From positions 135,222,001 to 135,286,000 of the forward strand of contig JBITNC010000001.1 in assembly GCA_050084985.1 (NCBI GenBank): a stretch of DNA of 64,000 bases, read 5' to 3'. This document shows positions 49,331 to 61,735 of the stretch, piece after piece. The position numbers and the translations under genes were made by a program. Numbering within the stretch: position 1 is the stretch's first letter; each line of letters begins with the position of its first letter. Source of the stretch: Nageia nagi (lineage: Eukaryota; Pinophyta). The notes below the pieces were generated by a model. That model searched no databases. It was not told where the DNA came from and saw only the letters and a list, made by a program, of their open reading frames with translations.

Positions 49331-50273
49331 CTTTTCTTGGTGGACTTAAGACAGGAGGAGATAATAAATATCTTTTAATTTCATCAAATGCATCTTGTTG
49401 CTCTCTGCCCCAATGATATTCTATCCCCTTTTTTAATAATTTTGTAAATGGTTTACATTTATCAGAAAGTTGAGCTATAAACCTTCTAATGGCTTGTAAC
49501 TTGCCCTGTAAACTCTGTAATTATTTTAGATTTGTAGGAGGTGGCATATCTACTACTGCCTTCACTTTACTAGGATCTATTTCAATTCCTCGTCGAGACA
49601 CAATAAATCCTAATAATTTTCCTGAAGTTACACCAAAAACACATTTTTTTGGATTTAACCTTACTTTATGTTCTAATAATCTATCTAAGACTTTAATTAG
49701 ATCTTTTCCATGATCTACTCGATATTTAGATCTAACCAACAAATCATCGACATAATCTTCTACTATGTCGTGCATATAGTCATGGAATATATAAGTCATA
49801 TCTCTTTGATAAGTTGCCTCGACGTTTTTCAATCCAAAAGGCATAACTTTATAACAAAAGGTACCCCAAGGAGTTATAAAAGCCATTTTATGTTGATCTT
49901 TAGTAGCTATTTTTATTTGATTATAACCAGAAAACCCGTTCATCAATGATAACATATCATGTCCTGCTGTTGAATCTACCAAATTATCGATGCTAGGTAG
50001 TGGGAAATCATCTTTAGGACAAGCTTTGTTAAGATCATGAAAATCTGTGCATATTCTTATTTTTCCACTTGGTTTTTTCACTGGTACCATATTAGATATC
50101 CAATCTGAATAATCTATAGGTTGTATAAATTTGGCTTCTAATAATTTTTGGAGTTCTTCTTTTACCATTAATGCTATAGTAGGATGCATCTTACGTAATT
50201 TTTGTTTAACAGGTTTAGCATCAGGCTTTAATGCTAAATTATGTACTACTAATTTAGGATCTATCCCAGGCAT
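49331..50273 (-). pseudogene. Reverse transcriptase of gypsy element 2
   Basis: The open stretch 49521-50273 (250 codons) covers most of the domain: ISNMVPVKKPSGKIRICTDF, LNKACPKDDFPLPSID, NGFSGYNQI, FCYKVMPFGLKN and the catalytic EDYVDDLLV near 49760. After a stop near 49520 the connection region is readable (LQGKLQAIRRFIAQLSDKC, KRYLLSPPVLSPP). It would copy element RNA to DNA. Upstream a TGA near 50301 separates it from the acidic linker. Confidence 0.92.
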
Positions 50274-50303
50274 GTCTGCATATGACCATGCAAATACCTT
50301 TTC

Positions 50304-50960
50304 TCATTCTTTTAATAAGGTTATAATTTTTTCTTGTTCATTTTCCATGAGGTTTTCTCCTAATTGAATAATTTTAGGATTTTGAGGATCATTACTAATA
50401 TTTATTTCTAAAACCTTTTCAGTAAGCATATGCGACCCTTCTTCTAATTGATTTGGTACTGGTATCCAGCTATTGTCATTAATACTATATTCTTCATCGT
50501 ATTCTTGAGTTTGTTCATTTGTGCATACTTGACTTTCATAGGAACCAAGTATGTGATCTACATTTTTGAATTCATGTACCGAAGGATTAGATGATATAAG
50601 AGAGAAATCAACAATCATTTCATCTGTAGAAGTATTGGCTATTATTTTAATTAAATTTTGATTTTCGTTAACTTCATCTATTCCTTCATTATTTTGATCT
50701 TCAATATCATTTTCTTTTATTGTAACCATATTTACCGATGGTATATATGCATATGAAATGATTGATGATTCGACATTTTTATTTATTTTTTCTTGTATAT
50801 GTCTTGGTAAACCCAAATGACTCCAGAGTGGCTCAATATTATTAATAAAGAGCCTTTCGACACCTTCTAAGACATCCATTTCACTTAATTGTCCTTCACT
50901 TATATCAGCAACTTCTTGTATTATGGATTTTTTCTCTAAGATTTCTTCGTTATAATCCAA
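50304..50960 (-). pseudogene. Acidic linker between protease and reverse transcriptase, element 2
   Basis: 218 open codons rich in Glu, Asp, Asn and Ile, with no known domain. It is in frame with the reverse transcriptase stretch and separated from it only by one TGA. Long linkers here are seen in Tat/Ogre polyproteins. Confidence 0.65.
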
Positions 50961-51095
50961 ATTTTCTTCTTCTAAATTTCCTAATTTACCAAGATTTTAA
51001 TATCCATTCTTATAACCTAATCCACTTTTATCAGTGGGATCTTGGTATTGTAATTCAATTATTTCTCAGGGACCTTGTTCATACCGACCCAATCC

Positions 51096-52074
51096 TCATC
51101 CTTGCCAATTACATTTGTTAAAATAGTTTAAGACAAATGTTCTTGAACATAGCGATAAATATTTCATATCATTATTGAAATATCTTTCATATATTTGATT
51201 GGATATTGTTGATATAGGATCTACTATTCCCACATAAACAAACATTGTTTGATTAGGTATTTCACCTAAAGGCACTATTTGTCCAATCACACTAGGTGAT
51301 TTAGATAATCTTCCCATTTCTTGTGATGAAGGTATACTAAATACCACATCATCTATGTCATATACTCCCATCCCTAAATCCATTAATTTAATCTTTACTA
51401 GATATACATCGGATGAGTTATTATTATATGTAGTATTTACTTGTTTTGATGAAGATGCTCCATGCTTTTCATCTAAAGTTTTAGCAACTTTTTCTCAAGT
51501 ATCTTTATCTTGTATAACTATATCATTTTTTACTTTTATGACTTCAGATTGATTCATATTTTTGTTTATTAAGATAGTTGATAGATTGAGAGATGGTAAT
51601 GTCACTTCATTTGTATCAAAAATTAAATTACAATGTGAATAAGGATCTGGGTCTTTAAACACACAATGAACTTTATCCTTGTAGATGTACTTTAAACATC
51701 CATGATAAGTTGATGGAACACATTGCATTTCTCTAATCCATGGACATCCTAAAAGAACATTATATTGTATAATATTTCCTTCAATTATATGTAATAAAGT
51801 TTGAATGATTTTAGCACCTACTATAATTGGTAGCACTATCGATCCCAAGGTTGAACACACTGCATCATTAAAAGCTCTAATTTGCAAAGAAGGAGCTAAG
51901 ATAATTGATTCTGGTAAATTCAACTTTTTATATGCAGCGTCTGAAATTATATTTATGGCTGAACCCTCATCTATTAAAATTCTTTTAAATAATTTTCCAT
52001 CTACCTTACCAATTATATGTAAGGGTGGATCAAGTCCGCCTGGTCCATCGTTATTTAATTTTTCTTATTCGTAG
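51096..52074 (-). pseudogene. Aspartic protease region of gypsy element 2
   Basis: Near 51974-51940 the minus strand reads LIDEGSAINIIS, the active-site region (Asp codon at 51972-51970). In the same frame follow FNDAVCSTLGSIVLPIIVG and YNVLLGCPWIREMQ (51495-51923), the flap-to-C-terminal part of a retroviral-type protease. A further piece at 51096-51383 is open with no clear domain. A TGA near 51494 breaks the frame. Confidence 0.75.
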
Positions 52075-52490
52075 AAGGTGATACTAGGTTGTTGAGATAT
52101 TCTTAAACTTTTGACTATTGAAATGAAGTTATTGGGGTTACTAATATCCACTTGAATTTCTTGTAGAATTTGATTCATAGCTTCCCTATAACTCTCAGAC
52201 TATTGTAATAATTCAAATAAGGTCATCTTTACTGGAGACATTTTTAACTATCGTTGAAGAACACCTTTTATCGAAACTTTAGGTTGTTACAGAGGAGGTA
52301 TAGGTTGTATATTAATTGGTTTTGATATCGATTGATTTTTCTAAGGATTATCCTATTTATTCTGATATTGTTGTGCTCTTATGGCTATACTAATCATATG
52401 TATTGAATCATCTATAGTTCCTATAAACGGTATATCCTTATTATCCCATGCATAATTCAGTTGATTTGGGATGATTGCCACATTATTAGC

Positions 52491-54931
52491 CTAATGTGAA
52501 GGTAAGGGGTTTTGATATATCCCTAAATTTTGATTGGAAGGCACAACAGGATTATCCACATCTATCTTTCGACTATCTATCAAGTCTTGAATCTTATGCT
52601 GTAAAGTGCGACATTTATTTGTATTATGTCCCTTTTGTCTATGATAAGCACAAAATTCATTCTCCTTATACCATTTACTTTTTTTAGCATTAGGATTTTC
52701 AGGCCTTATATCAGGTAATGTAATCATACCATTATCACATAATTTTTTAAGTATTTCAGCTAATGGTTCTAATAATGGGGTAAAATTTCTTTTAGGTTTA
52801 GGTTCAGCACTTTCTTCTAGTTTTGAAGAAGGACCATAATTTTCTGTTGTAGCTATTTGATTATTTTGTGGTTGTTTACTAATGTTCTCATTTTGATTAC
52901 CTTTTTTGTATTCTTTTTTCTTGAGTTTTAGCTCTCCATCTTGAATTTTAACTCTTTCTATAACTACTGCCTGAGCAATAGCTTCTTCAAAAGTTTTATG
53001 TTGTTGAATTTGGAGAACACTAGCTATTGGTCTTAAACAACTTTGGCTAAATAATTTAACCAATTCTTCTTGTGGTATCGTATAAGGCATACTAGTGAGT
53101 ATAGCCCGCCATCTTGAGATGTAATCTTGTATGGTTTCGTCAAGAAATTGTTGCAATCTCGTAAGATCCATAATTGAAGATTTTTCTTTAATATTGATTC
53201 TAAAATGTTCAAGAAATTGATTAGCCAATTGTTTGAACGTACATAAACTATGCATAGGTAAACTGTTATACCAATCCAAAGCTTGGCCTACGAGTGTCAT
53301 AGGAAATATATGTAACATTAATGAATCATCATTGGCTATCTGATAACTAGAAAATGTAAATTTCCTCAAGTGTTCTTTGGGGTCTTCTCTTCCTTTAAAT
53401 GGATCTATTTTAGGAAATTCAAACCTATATGGTAGTTTCTTTTTTGGAACACTTGGATGAATAGGCTCATTGCAAATATTCTTGTAATTTAACTTTTGAA
53501 GTCCTTGAACATTCATTTCTCAATTTATAAAATCCTTCATAAAGTTTTTTAATTCTTTATCGGTTCTATGACCTTGAGTGTGCCTATAATGTCTCCGAGT
53601 ATTTGGATCTTTTTCCAAAATTGATCTTGAAATGTAAGACTCATAGTCTGGAAGAATTTCTGATGGTGGTGGAGGTAATATTTTAAGAGGTGAATGTCAT
53701 CGCAGAATAGGAATTCTAGGAGGTTTTTGGGATATCCCTTTTTCATGTAAATCTTTTCCCTTATAAACCCAAATTTTAATAAAATCTCACTTTTGTTTAT
53801 CATATAATTTTTGAAGTTTTAATTCCTTTTCCATTTCCTTTTGTAATAAAATGGCTGTCTCTCTATCCAACGCTTCTTGTTTATCTAAGTAAAGATCTCG
53901 ATATCTTTGTATTTGACTTCCTTCAGGAGTTTCTGGTTTCAAATTCCTTATGTTTTGATATTCATCCCACTGTCTTTATTTTTCTTTCTCCATACGTAGA
54001 TATTATTCCCTTTTTATTTTTTCATTTTCTAATTCTTTAAGTTGTAATTCTTGTAAACGAAGTTGAATCTCGTGCTCTTTATGAAGTCTTTCTTTTCTTG
54101 TTCCATGAATTTTCTTTTATCTCTAAGAAATTTATCTTCCATTTCTTTTAATTTATCCTCTTATTCTTGCAATTTAATAAGTTCATCAGCTTTTCTTTTT
54201 TCTTCCTCTAAAATATATTGCATGTCTGCAGCCCTTTTAATATTCTCAGCATATACTTTCATGAATCTTTTACCAGCTGTTGTTTTATATAATTATCATT
54301 TTTGTAGTTCTTCATAAGAAGGTATCTCTTCTATTTTAAACTTAGATGTCCTTCTATTTGATCCTTCTTTTGTGGAATAAGATTTTTCCGTTTATTTTAT
54401 TGATGCTTCCTTTCTTCCTAATTCAAAAGAAAAAGAAGATCCCTCCTTTTGAATTGAAGAACTAACTCTTCGACCATCTGATAATTGATGACTAATTCTT
54501 TCATATTTAATTTTATATGGCTCAGTCTGTGGTACTGCTATGGTTTCGGACTGAGATTTAGCCTCATCAATTTCTAAGTTATCAAGATTTTGGTCTATTT
54601 TTTCTACATCTCCCGATAAACTAAAAGATGTCTTAGGAATACCCCTATGATTAGCTAGGCGATGACGAATTTCAATCAATTCTTCATCTAACACTTGCAT
54701 TCTATTCCTTGCGATAGGATTATCTATAATTTGTCTTTGTGATCTAGATTGATTATAACCATAATCACCATCTTTACCTACATAACGAACTACCCGTGAA
54801 TTTGATTCATCTAAAGGAGGTGGCCTCCTAACCGAATATTCTATCAAATCCATGTTGTCTGAATCTATTTCTTGCATTTCAAATGGATGTCCTTGTATTT
54901 TCTTAGCATTCATACTTCTAGTTTGAACCAT
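52491..54931 (-). pseudogene. gag of gypsy element 2 (frameshifted)
   Basis: It starts at 54931 with MVQTRSMNAKK, a start typical of plant gypsy gag, and is open for 179 codons. Next, about 54390-53820 encodes a Glu-, Lys-, Gln- and Leu-rich coiled coil broken by stops. Then 53549-53803 follows. The capsid core is at 52491-53516 in another frame (FKGREDPKEHLRKFTFSSYQ, LDWYNSLP, QDYISRWRAILTSMPYTIPQ, IQQHKTFEEAIAQAVVIE). A zinc-binding segment CAYHRQKGHNTNKC lies near the end of the core. It closely resembles the gag at 62895-63998 in order and motifs. Confidence 0.85.
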
Positions 54932-56692
54932 TTTTGGATATCATAAACAAACATCGTAAACAAGAAACTCTATTTTTATCTTTTAGATTATATTTTTGAG
55001 AAAATAATTTAATGCACAAACATCCTATATGCAAACTTACTTTTAACGATGTGCTTATCTTTTTTAACTTTTTCGCATATTTTTAATATCTAAATTAAAT
55101 GAACGATATAGGTTGTTTATTTTTAATCTTTTTAATTTTCCTAGTTTGTTTTGACTAGTCAAGTGTTAAACAAGGTAGGTTGGTTAATTCTAACATTTGC
55201 AAGTTTCTATGGCTTTTGGCTTGGTTCTAGATGAGTCTCTTTTTTGACTCCTACCTAAAGGAAAGTTATCTTGGTCATCACTTCCAAGTGTAACTGACTC
55301 TATGGTTTAAAGTGCATTATGTTGGTGGTTACAAAGAAGTAAGAATTAATGGTTTAAAGTGCATTTAAACAAGTAAGATACATTTATGCATACTACCCTC
55401 CCAAACATTCATGTCCATTTACTTATCTTATTTTAACGTGATACAATCAAAATTTATTTTTAATGAGTGTTGACCTTAGTAAACACCGTTGTTCTTTTTA
55501 ATTATAATGTGATTCATTATCCAACCTATTAATAATGTTTTTTAACCCCTTCCAGCTATGGAAGTATTATTTGTGATAAATTCCCTCTTCTTACTAGTCA
55601 CATATCTCTTCGACCTCTAATGGAGTGGTAAGAGCAGACTTGGTAAGAAGCCATTAAGTGTAAATAAATTAGTTAAGTGAAGTTCAATTACTCCTCCAAG
55701 AGTCACATATCCCTTCGACCTCCAATGGAGTGGTAAGGGCAGACATCTTTAAGAGTTTTAATGTGAAGTATATTTCCAAAAATTAAATGTGAATAAATTT
55801 TACCTCTTTCACTTAACTTATTTCTGATCACTTAAGATCGCATAAAGCGCAAAAGTGAGAGCATACTTTGTCAAGTGAAAGTACTTAATGTATTCGAATT
55901 CTCCCAATTCATTAACCTTTTAATATGATTTATACTACCCGAAAACCTGATTTATTTACCTTAGGTTCATTCCAAATTAAGTGTGATTCATTTACTCCTT
56001 CAAAAAATATTAAATGTAGTAAATTACCTCCTCTTACTAGTCACATATCCCTTCGACCTCCAATGGAGTGGTAAGGGCAGACTTGGTAAGAGGTGATTAT
56101 ATGTGGATAAATTAACCAAGTTAATGATAATGTGAATATAAAAGAAAAGAATAATTAATTACCCCTTCTTATCAAGTCTATTCTGATCACCTTAGATCGC
56201 ACAAAGTGCAAAGGGAGAGCATAATTAGACAAGATAAAAAGTATTTAATGTATACGTACCCTATACCCAAAATATGAAAAATAAATACATAACATTACAC
56301 ATAAAATAAATTAATAAAAAATGCATTTAACTTTTTCACTACCCATTTCCTAAATGCACTCTAAGCAAAGAGATCACACATACTTTTATCGATTGTCATT
56401 TTAAATATATAATTACACTTACTGTATATAGGTCAAATTAGAAAACATACCTATGTTTTAGAGATCATTGACGATTTCACAGCAAACGTTACCGATTATA
56501 GCATGATCATCGATGATCTAGAGAACACAGAAAACAAAAACAAAGCAACAGATCAAACAGATTAAGTTAGTATGTAATTCCACAAGATGCAAATAGATTT
56601 AAAAATAAAACCAAAATAATATGCAATTGATCCTTGTTTTTTGCTTCAATTTTCTAAAATGCATGCAAGGGGCCCTCCTTCTAGCGCTAGAT
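54932..56692 (-). other. Leader between the 5' LTR and gag of element 2, with repeated motifs
   Basis: No coding capacity. A 44-base motif with CTTCGACCTCCAATGGAGTG occurs at 55596-55640, 55701-55744 and 56039-56082. A second motif with CTGATCAC and AGATCGCA occurs at 55824-55865 and 56183-56222. The first contains the small hairpin CTCCAATGGAG. Confidence 0.75.
56673..56690 (-). other. Candidate primer-binding site of gypsy element 2
   Basis: On the minus strand the sequence next to the LTR reads TAGCGCTAGAAGGAGGG. A normal site starts TGG; here TAG suggests a G-to-A change. I cannot name the matching tRNA. Confidence 0.45.
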
Positions 56693-57430
56693 TGTGTATA
56701 TCAAATTATGAACCTAAAATGCAATTTAGATAAATAAATCATTCAACGTAATTAATCATGAACATATTCAACAATACACATCAATAATAATAATGATATT
56801 ATATTCTAAAGTATTTGAATACAAAAAGCGAGTTTTTATTGATCTATTTTAATCAGCATCGACAACGATCGTTGTGGATTAGTAACAATTAGTGTAGATC
56901 GGTAACAATTGAAGCATGACTCTACATTCTCTATGCCATCATTGTGTTCATTGTAAACTTTTGGCCTTTGTTATCGATCTAGTGAATCACTATCGATCGA
57001 TCTTTGAATCATCGATGATCAACTCTGTATGCACTGGAGTAATCTTCACAGAATTTTGAAGTGTTTTTGTCTATTCCTTGTTGTTCTCTTTCACGCTTAC
57101 TTTCATCGTTCTTTTCCTGTATTGACCCTGCACATAAAAAATGAATGAAGCATCAAAAGCATACTTGTTCATACATATTAATCAGCAAATGAATAACATA
57201 ATACAGAAATATAGTTGATATGAGATTTGCTATTAATCAAGCTTACAACCTTTTGCTAATAATCTCCTGATTTGATTTTGGTAGAGCTTCGCTACAGTAA
57301 GATTGGGTCCCTTTGGTCATGTACAAAGCTTCAATTTATAAGCTTCAAGGTTTGTTATCCATTTGTTTTGACATCCCAAGATTCAAGGTAACCTCTCGAC
57401 CTAAATTTTGAGGTGTTGTTATCTTCCATC

Positions 57431-58952
57431 TGTATCCATGATTACAAATTATACGTACTAGGCTATTCCAGGCTTAGATTTGTTTGTTGTTTAACTGTTC
57501 ATGGATCGTCACTAATTTTTTAGCGATTATATATTAACATTAGAATGGTCACTCTATGGTCATTTTTTAATGACAAGGGTTGTAAGACCACTTGTTTTAT
57601 ATATGTTCGAAAAGATTGATCCGATAATATAATTTTAAATCTTATTTAATGTTTTTATAAGGAGTTATAATTATTGTATATTGATACATAATAAATTCTT
57701 TATTGAAGCCCCGGTGTACTTTACTTGCAATCATGAGTTCATTTTAAGATCCTCGGGAGTTTTTCTGGAGCAAACAAAATAGGCTGGAGTCAGTAGATAA
57801 AGCATTCTAGAATGAAATGATGACATCATAGAAGAAAGGATAAAGCTCAGTTATGGAAAAGCCTGGGTTTCGAAAGAGGTGAGGTCAGCAAGATATAATC
57901 GAAGAAGCCGAAGCCCGTAAATTAAGTGTTTTGAAAGTAAAGCATTCTAAAATAAAATGATGATATCACAGAGGATAAGATAGTCACATTTTGGTAAAGA
58001 CCAGGTTTCGAAGATGATGAGGTCAGTAAAGAGTGATCAAATAGCCAGAGCCGGTGAGTAGAGCATTCCAGAATGTAGAGATGATGACATCACGGGGAGA
58101 ATGATGTTCACATTTTTAAATGAAACCGGGTCCCAAAAGTGATGAGGTCATCAAGGAGTGATCAAATAGTCGAAGCCGATAAGTAGAACATTTCGAAAGT
58201 ATAAAGATGACATCACAGGGAGAATAATGTTCACATTTTTGAATGAAACTGGGTCCTGAGTGATAGGGTCATCAAGAAGTGATCAAATAGCCAGAGCCAG
58301 TGAGTAGAGCATTTTGGAAGTATGAAGATGACATCATAGGGAGAATAATGTTCATATTTTTGAATGAAACTGGGTCCCAAAAGTGATGAGGTCATCAAGG
58401 AGTGATCAAATAGCCAGAGCCGATAAGTAGAGCATTCCAAAATGTAGAATCTTGAAGCCATTTTTATAAACATTTCTATTCTGCAATTCTTGTAACTATC
58501 ATTACTGCAGTATAAGTATATGAAAATAAAGTGAAAGAAGGGTCGGAAACCTAGTATTGCTCTTTACATTTGTTCTCGAAGGCCTGTAGTTTTTATCAGT
58601 AATATGAAACCATCTTGACCTTTCTTGTCTAACATTCGTAATTGTCATTCTTAATGTGGTTACATCGTGGTAGCTTGGCTTGTTTCCTGAATGATAATTG
58701 TGAGTTGCTAGTATAACTGTGTCTACTACATGGTAGAGTAAAGCTAGGAAACTATTATAGAGTGAAAGCTTGTACTGTAGCTACTACACTAGATTCAGGC
58801 CAAGGTTTCACACACTGTGAAAGCCTGTGCTGAACTAGTGATCCACCTTTGCTTTCTCTCTTGTTACTCTAAACCTTTTGCTTAAATTCCTTGCACTCTA
58901 CTCCTTTTTATTTCCTTTCCTGTTATTTTTTCTATGCCCAATAGATAAGGAA
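57431..58952. other. 1.5 kb block inside the 5' LTR of element 2, related to the copia LTR
   Basis: 57705-58450 resembles the first 450 bases of the copia LTR. Both have GAGTTTATTTT/AGATCC, GGAGTTTTCT, AATGATAAAGCTCA-type words, a GATGAGGTCA segment and GATGACATCA. Flanking parts (57431-57700 and 58460-58952) are not in the copia LTR. No target duplication or TG...CA ends were found. It may be a solo LTR of a distant relative, or original LTR sequence lost from the 3' copy. Confidence 0.55.
57960..58450. repeat. Four tandem units of about 123 bp
   Basis: GTGATCAAATAG recurs at 58033, 58158, 58279 and 58402. Each unit has GATGACATCA, ATGTTCACATTTTT and GGTCATCAAG words. Confidence 0.88.
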
Positions 58953-59012
58953 CCGACCTTCTCCAGAGATCAGACTATCCCCATAGTCTAGTCTTGATTT
59001 ACTTTGGTTAAG

Positions 59013-59860
59013 TGTTTACAAATAAAAATTGAGAGTGCAAATAAGTAAATAAGCAACTATCTACAAACTCAATATTATCTGTATTCTAGCTATGGATAGC
59101 AATTTATTCTAGATAATAGTAAACAACATATAGTAATTTAGAAGTGTAAATGTACCAACCAAGACTGTGATTTATGTACTAACCTCACGGAACGTACCTG
59201 ACAAGGAAAGACACAGATATTGGTGATGTAGTGATGATAAGTTGCCTTTTCCACAACGTCATGACCTGCAAAGATGCGAAAAGAGGACCACGGGCGATTC
59301 ATTTTAGTAGTATTAGAGCGCCAACGGTGTTCTTTCGTTCACAAAGGAGCACCGACGGCCTTAGTTTGATAGCTTTGACCTCTTGATTTGGTCCAGATCT
59401 TCAGTATAGATATCTCAGATTGCAGTATAATGATCGCAGATGTCAGGAGAGCTCACGTAAGGAAGCACACGAACCACAGCCTTGTAGGCGGTACCAAGAG
59501 ATACCTTAAGGGGTATCCACTTACAAGACCATACGTGGGATCATGTGTATCCTTGTTGTTGTGGACTTACTATTAGATCCCTTATTTATATATATATATA
59601 GGTAATACCGCCCATAGGTTGGCATGCATCCACATAAATAAGGTTAATTCATAAGATTTAAGATAAATACATCAATAAATAAGATAATTCATGCAATACT
59701 CAAGATAAACCATGCAATATTCAAGATAACCCATGCAATATTCATATTCAAGCCAAACATTGATATTATCACTTTAATCCATTCAAGACATATAGTTAGG
59801 CCAAGCATATTTCATTAATTTATTGATTTAAAAACATAAAATCATTTTTATGTGTTAACA
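59013..59860 (-). repeat. 3' LTR of element 3 (848 bp)
   Basis: On the plus strand it runs TGTTTACA...TGTTAACA. The left edge is set by the end of the match of element 2's LTR at 59012. The right edge is set by the polypurine tract complement GATGCCCCACTTTGG. A minus-strand TATA box (TATATAAATA, 59592-59583) lies about 270 bases inside, as expected for a transcribed LTR. No second copy is in the window, so the edges rest on these signals. Confidence 0.7.
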
Positions 59861-59876
59861 GATGCCCCACTTTGGA
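59861..59876 (-). other. Polypurine tract of element 3
   Basis: Minus strand CCAAAGTGGGGCATC before the LTR start. The same tract precedes the LTR of element 1 at 1403-1418. Confidence 0.75.
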
Positions 59877-60179
59877 TGTGAAATCGAAAGAATCATGAGG
59901 TGACTTGAGATTTTGCATTCAAAGTAAAACACAATATCATAGCAAAAAATTTTGATAAGCAATGATGAACACTAACCATTCCAAACTTAAACAACATCAT
60001 GATAAAGCTTATAGGTTAAGAAAACTCCCTTTTGATATTACCTTGGGCATGCTTGCCCCTTGCGTTTTGCTGTAGAAGGTGATAGCCTGATATGTCTGAT
60101 AATCTGATAAGCTGATAATCTTGTCGTAATGTTGATGACCCATGACGATAAACTTGACAACACACATGACAGTGACCGG

Positions 60180-60370
60180 ACAAATGACTTGACCACACAT
60201 GTCGATCGGACGACATCTTGACAAGACCACATCACAAGACAAAACATGACAACACATGACAACACACATGACAAGACATGATAACACACATGACCAACTC
60301 ACAAGACAAGACATGATAGCACACATGACCAACTCACAAGACAAGACATGATAACACACATAACAACACA
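60180..60370. repeat. ACACATGACAAGACATGAT-type simple tandem repeat
   Basis: Loose repetition of ACACATGA, ACAAGACATGAT and CCAACTCACAAG words. It produces Cys/Val/Leu-rich false ORFs on the minus strand. Confidence 0.85.
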
Positions 60371-60394
60371 TGATAACCATAACCACACATAGGG

Positions 60395-60895
60395 GAGAGC
60401 TAAATTCCACACAACTGAGTCTTCGCACCAAGTTGCATAAGAACCAAACCCCGCAAAACAAGTGATAAGCTGATATGTGAGAGCTAAGTTCCACACAACT
60501 CTTCACACCAAGTTGCATAAGAACTGAACTCTGCAAAATAAGTGATAAGCTGATATGTGAGAGCTAAGTTCCACACAACTCTTCGCACCAAGTTGCATAA
60601 GAATTGAACTCCGTAAAACAAGTGATAAGCTGATATGTGAGAGCTAAATTCCACACAACTCTTCGCACCAAGTTGCATAAGAACCGAACTCTGCAAAATA
60701 AGTGATAAGCTGATGGGGGAGAGCTAAGTTCCACATAACTGAGCCTTCGCACCGAAAGGTGTACTCCAGTTGCATGAGAACCGAACTCTGCAAAATAAGT
60801 GATAAGCTGATATGTGAGAGCTAAGTTTCACACAACTTTTCACACCAAGTTGCATAAGAACTGAACCCCGCAAAACAAGTGATAAACTGATGGAG
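60395..60895. repeat. Six tandem units of about 80 bp
   Basis: GAGAGCTAA occurs at 60395, 60479, 60559, 60639, 60719 and 60816. Each is followed by TTCCACACAACT, CACCAAGTTGCATAAGAA and AAGTGATAAGCTGAT. The fifth unit is longer through a 16-17 base insertion. Confidence 0.93.
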
Positions 60896-61735
60896 CTGAC
60901 ACTCCACCAAGAAGCATGATAAACTAATAGCGGGAGCTGGAACTCCACTCACAAGCATGATAATCTGACCATGGGAGCTGGAACTCCACTCATAGGCACA
61001 TGATAAGCACATGATAAGCTGACTATGGGAGCTAGACTCCTCTCATAAGCATGATAGTCTAACCATGGGAGCTGGACTCCTCTCACAAGCATGATAGTCT
61101 GATCACGGGAGCTGGACTCCACTCATAGGCACATGATAAGCTGACTATGGGAGCTGGACTCCACTCATAGGCACATGATAAGCTAACTATGGGAGTTGGA
61201 CTCCACTCATAGGCACAACAAGTTGATCACAGGAGCTGGGACTCCGCTCACAAGCATGATAATCTGACCACGGGAGCTGGACTCCACTCATAAGCATGAT
61301 AATCTGACCATGGGAGCTAGAACTCCACTCATAGGCACATGATAAGCACATGATAAGCTGACTATGGGAGCTAGACTCCTCTCATAAGCATGATAGTCTA
61401 ACCATGGGAGCTGGACTCCTCTCACAAGCATGATAGTCTGATCATGGGAGATGGACTCCACTCATAGGCACATGATAAGCTGACTATGGGAGCTGGACTC
61501 CACTCATAGGCACAACAAGTTGATCACAGGAGCTGGGACTCCACTCATAAGCATGATAATCTAACCATGGGAGCTGGACTCCTCTCACAAGCATGATAGT
61601 CTGATCACGGGAGCTGGACTCCACTCACAAGCATGATAATCTGATCATGGGAGCTGGACTCCACTCATAGGCACATGATAAGCAGATTATGGGAGCTGGA
61701 CTCCTCTCATAAGCATGATAGTCTGATCACTCAAT
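60896..61735. repeat. Minisatellite of about 40 bp, about 20 copies
   Basis: The unit is GGGAGCTGGACTCCACTCAT followed by AGGCACATGATAAGCTGACTAT, with many variants (CAAGCATGATAATCTGACCA). GGAGCTGGACTCC forms a short hairpin in each unit. Higher-order repetition is visible, since runs of several units recur near 61000-61190 and 61320-61520. Confidence 0.93.

Larger units (their letters stand above)
31821..59012 (-). mobile_element. Tat/Ogre-like Ty3/gypsy element 2 (host of the nested block)
   Basis: The 5' LTR starts at 56693 (right side) and the 3' LTR is 31821-32747. Without the copia insertion (36054-46085) the internal part is about 13.9 kb. The order on the minus strand is leader, gag, protease, reverse transcriptase, RNase H, second RNase H, integrase, extra ORF, long 3' region, polypurine tract. 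The second RNase H and the great length place it in the Tat/Ogre branch. Coding parts are mostly in one frame but carry stops and shifts. The 5' LTR is cut at 59012 by element 3, so its last part should lie beyond the window. No target duplication is visible for this reason. Confidence 0.85.
56693..59012 (-). repeat. 5' LTR of gypsy element 2, with an internal 1.5 kb block and cut at its outer end
   Basis: 56693-57430 matches 31821-32558, and 58953-59012 matches the next part of the 3' LTR up to TTTACTTTG(G/T)TTAAG. Between them are 1522 bases absent from the 3' LTR. At 59012 the match stops because the LTR of element 3 begins. The remaining 140 or so bases of this LTR should be to the right of the window. 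Confidence 0.8.

Noticed and set aside
57431-58952. Solo copy of the 36054-46085 copia LTR
   Set aside because: Only the first 450 bases are related. The 14-bp arrays and the LTR end are missing, and no TG...CA ends or target duplication fit.
60009-60948. Cys/Val/Leu-rich minus-strand ORFs up to 175 codons
   Set aside because: They follow the period of simple and 80-bp tandem repeats and contain no domain.
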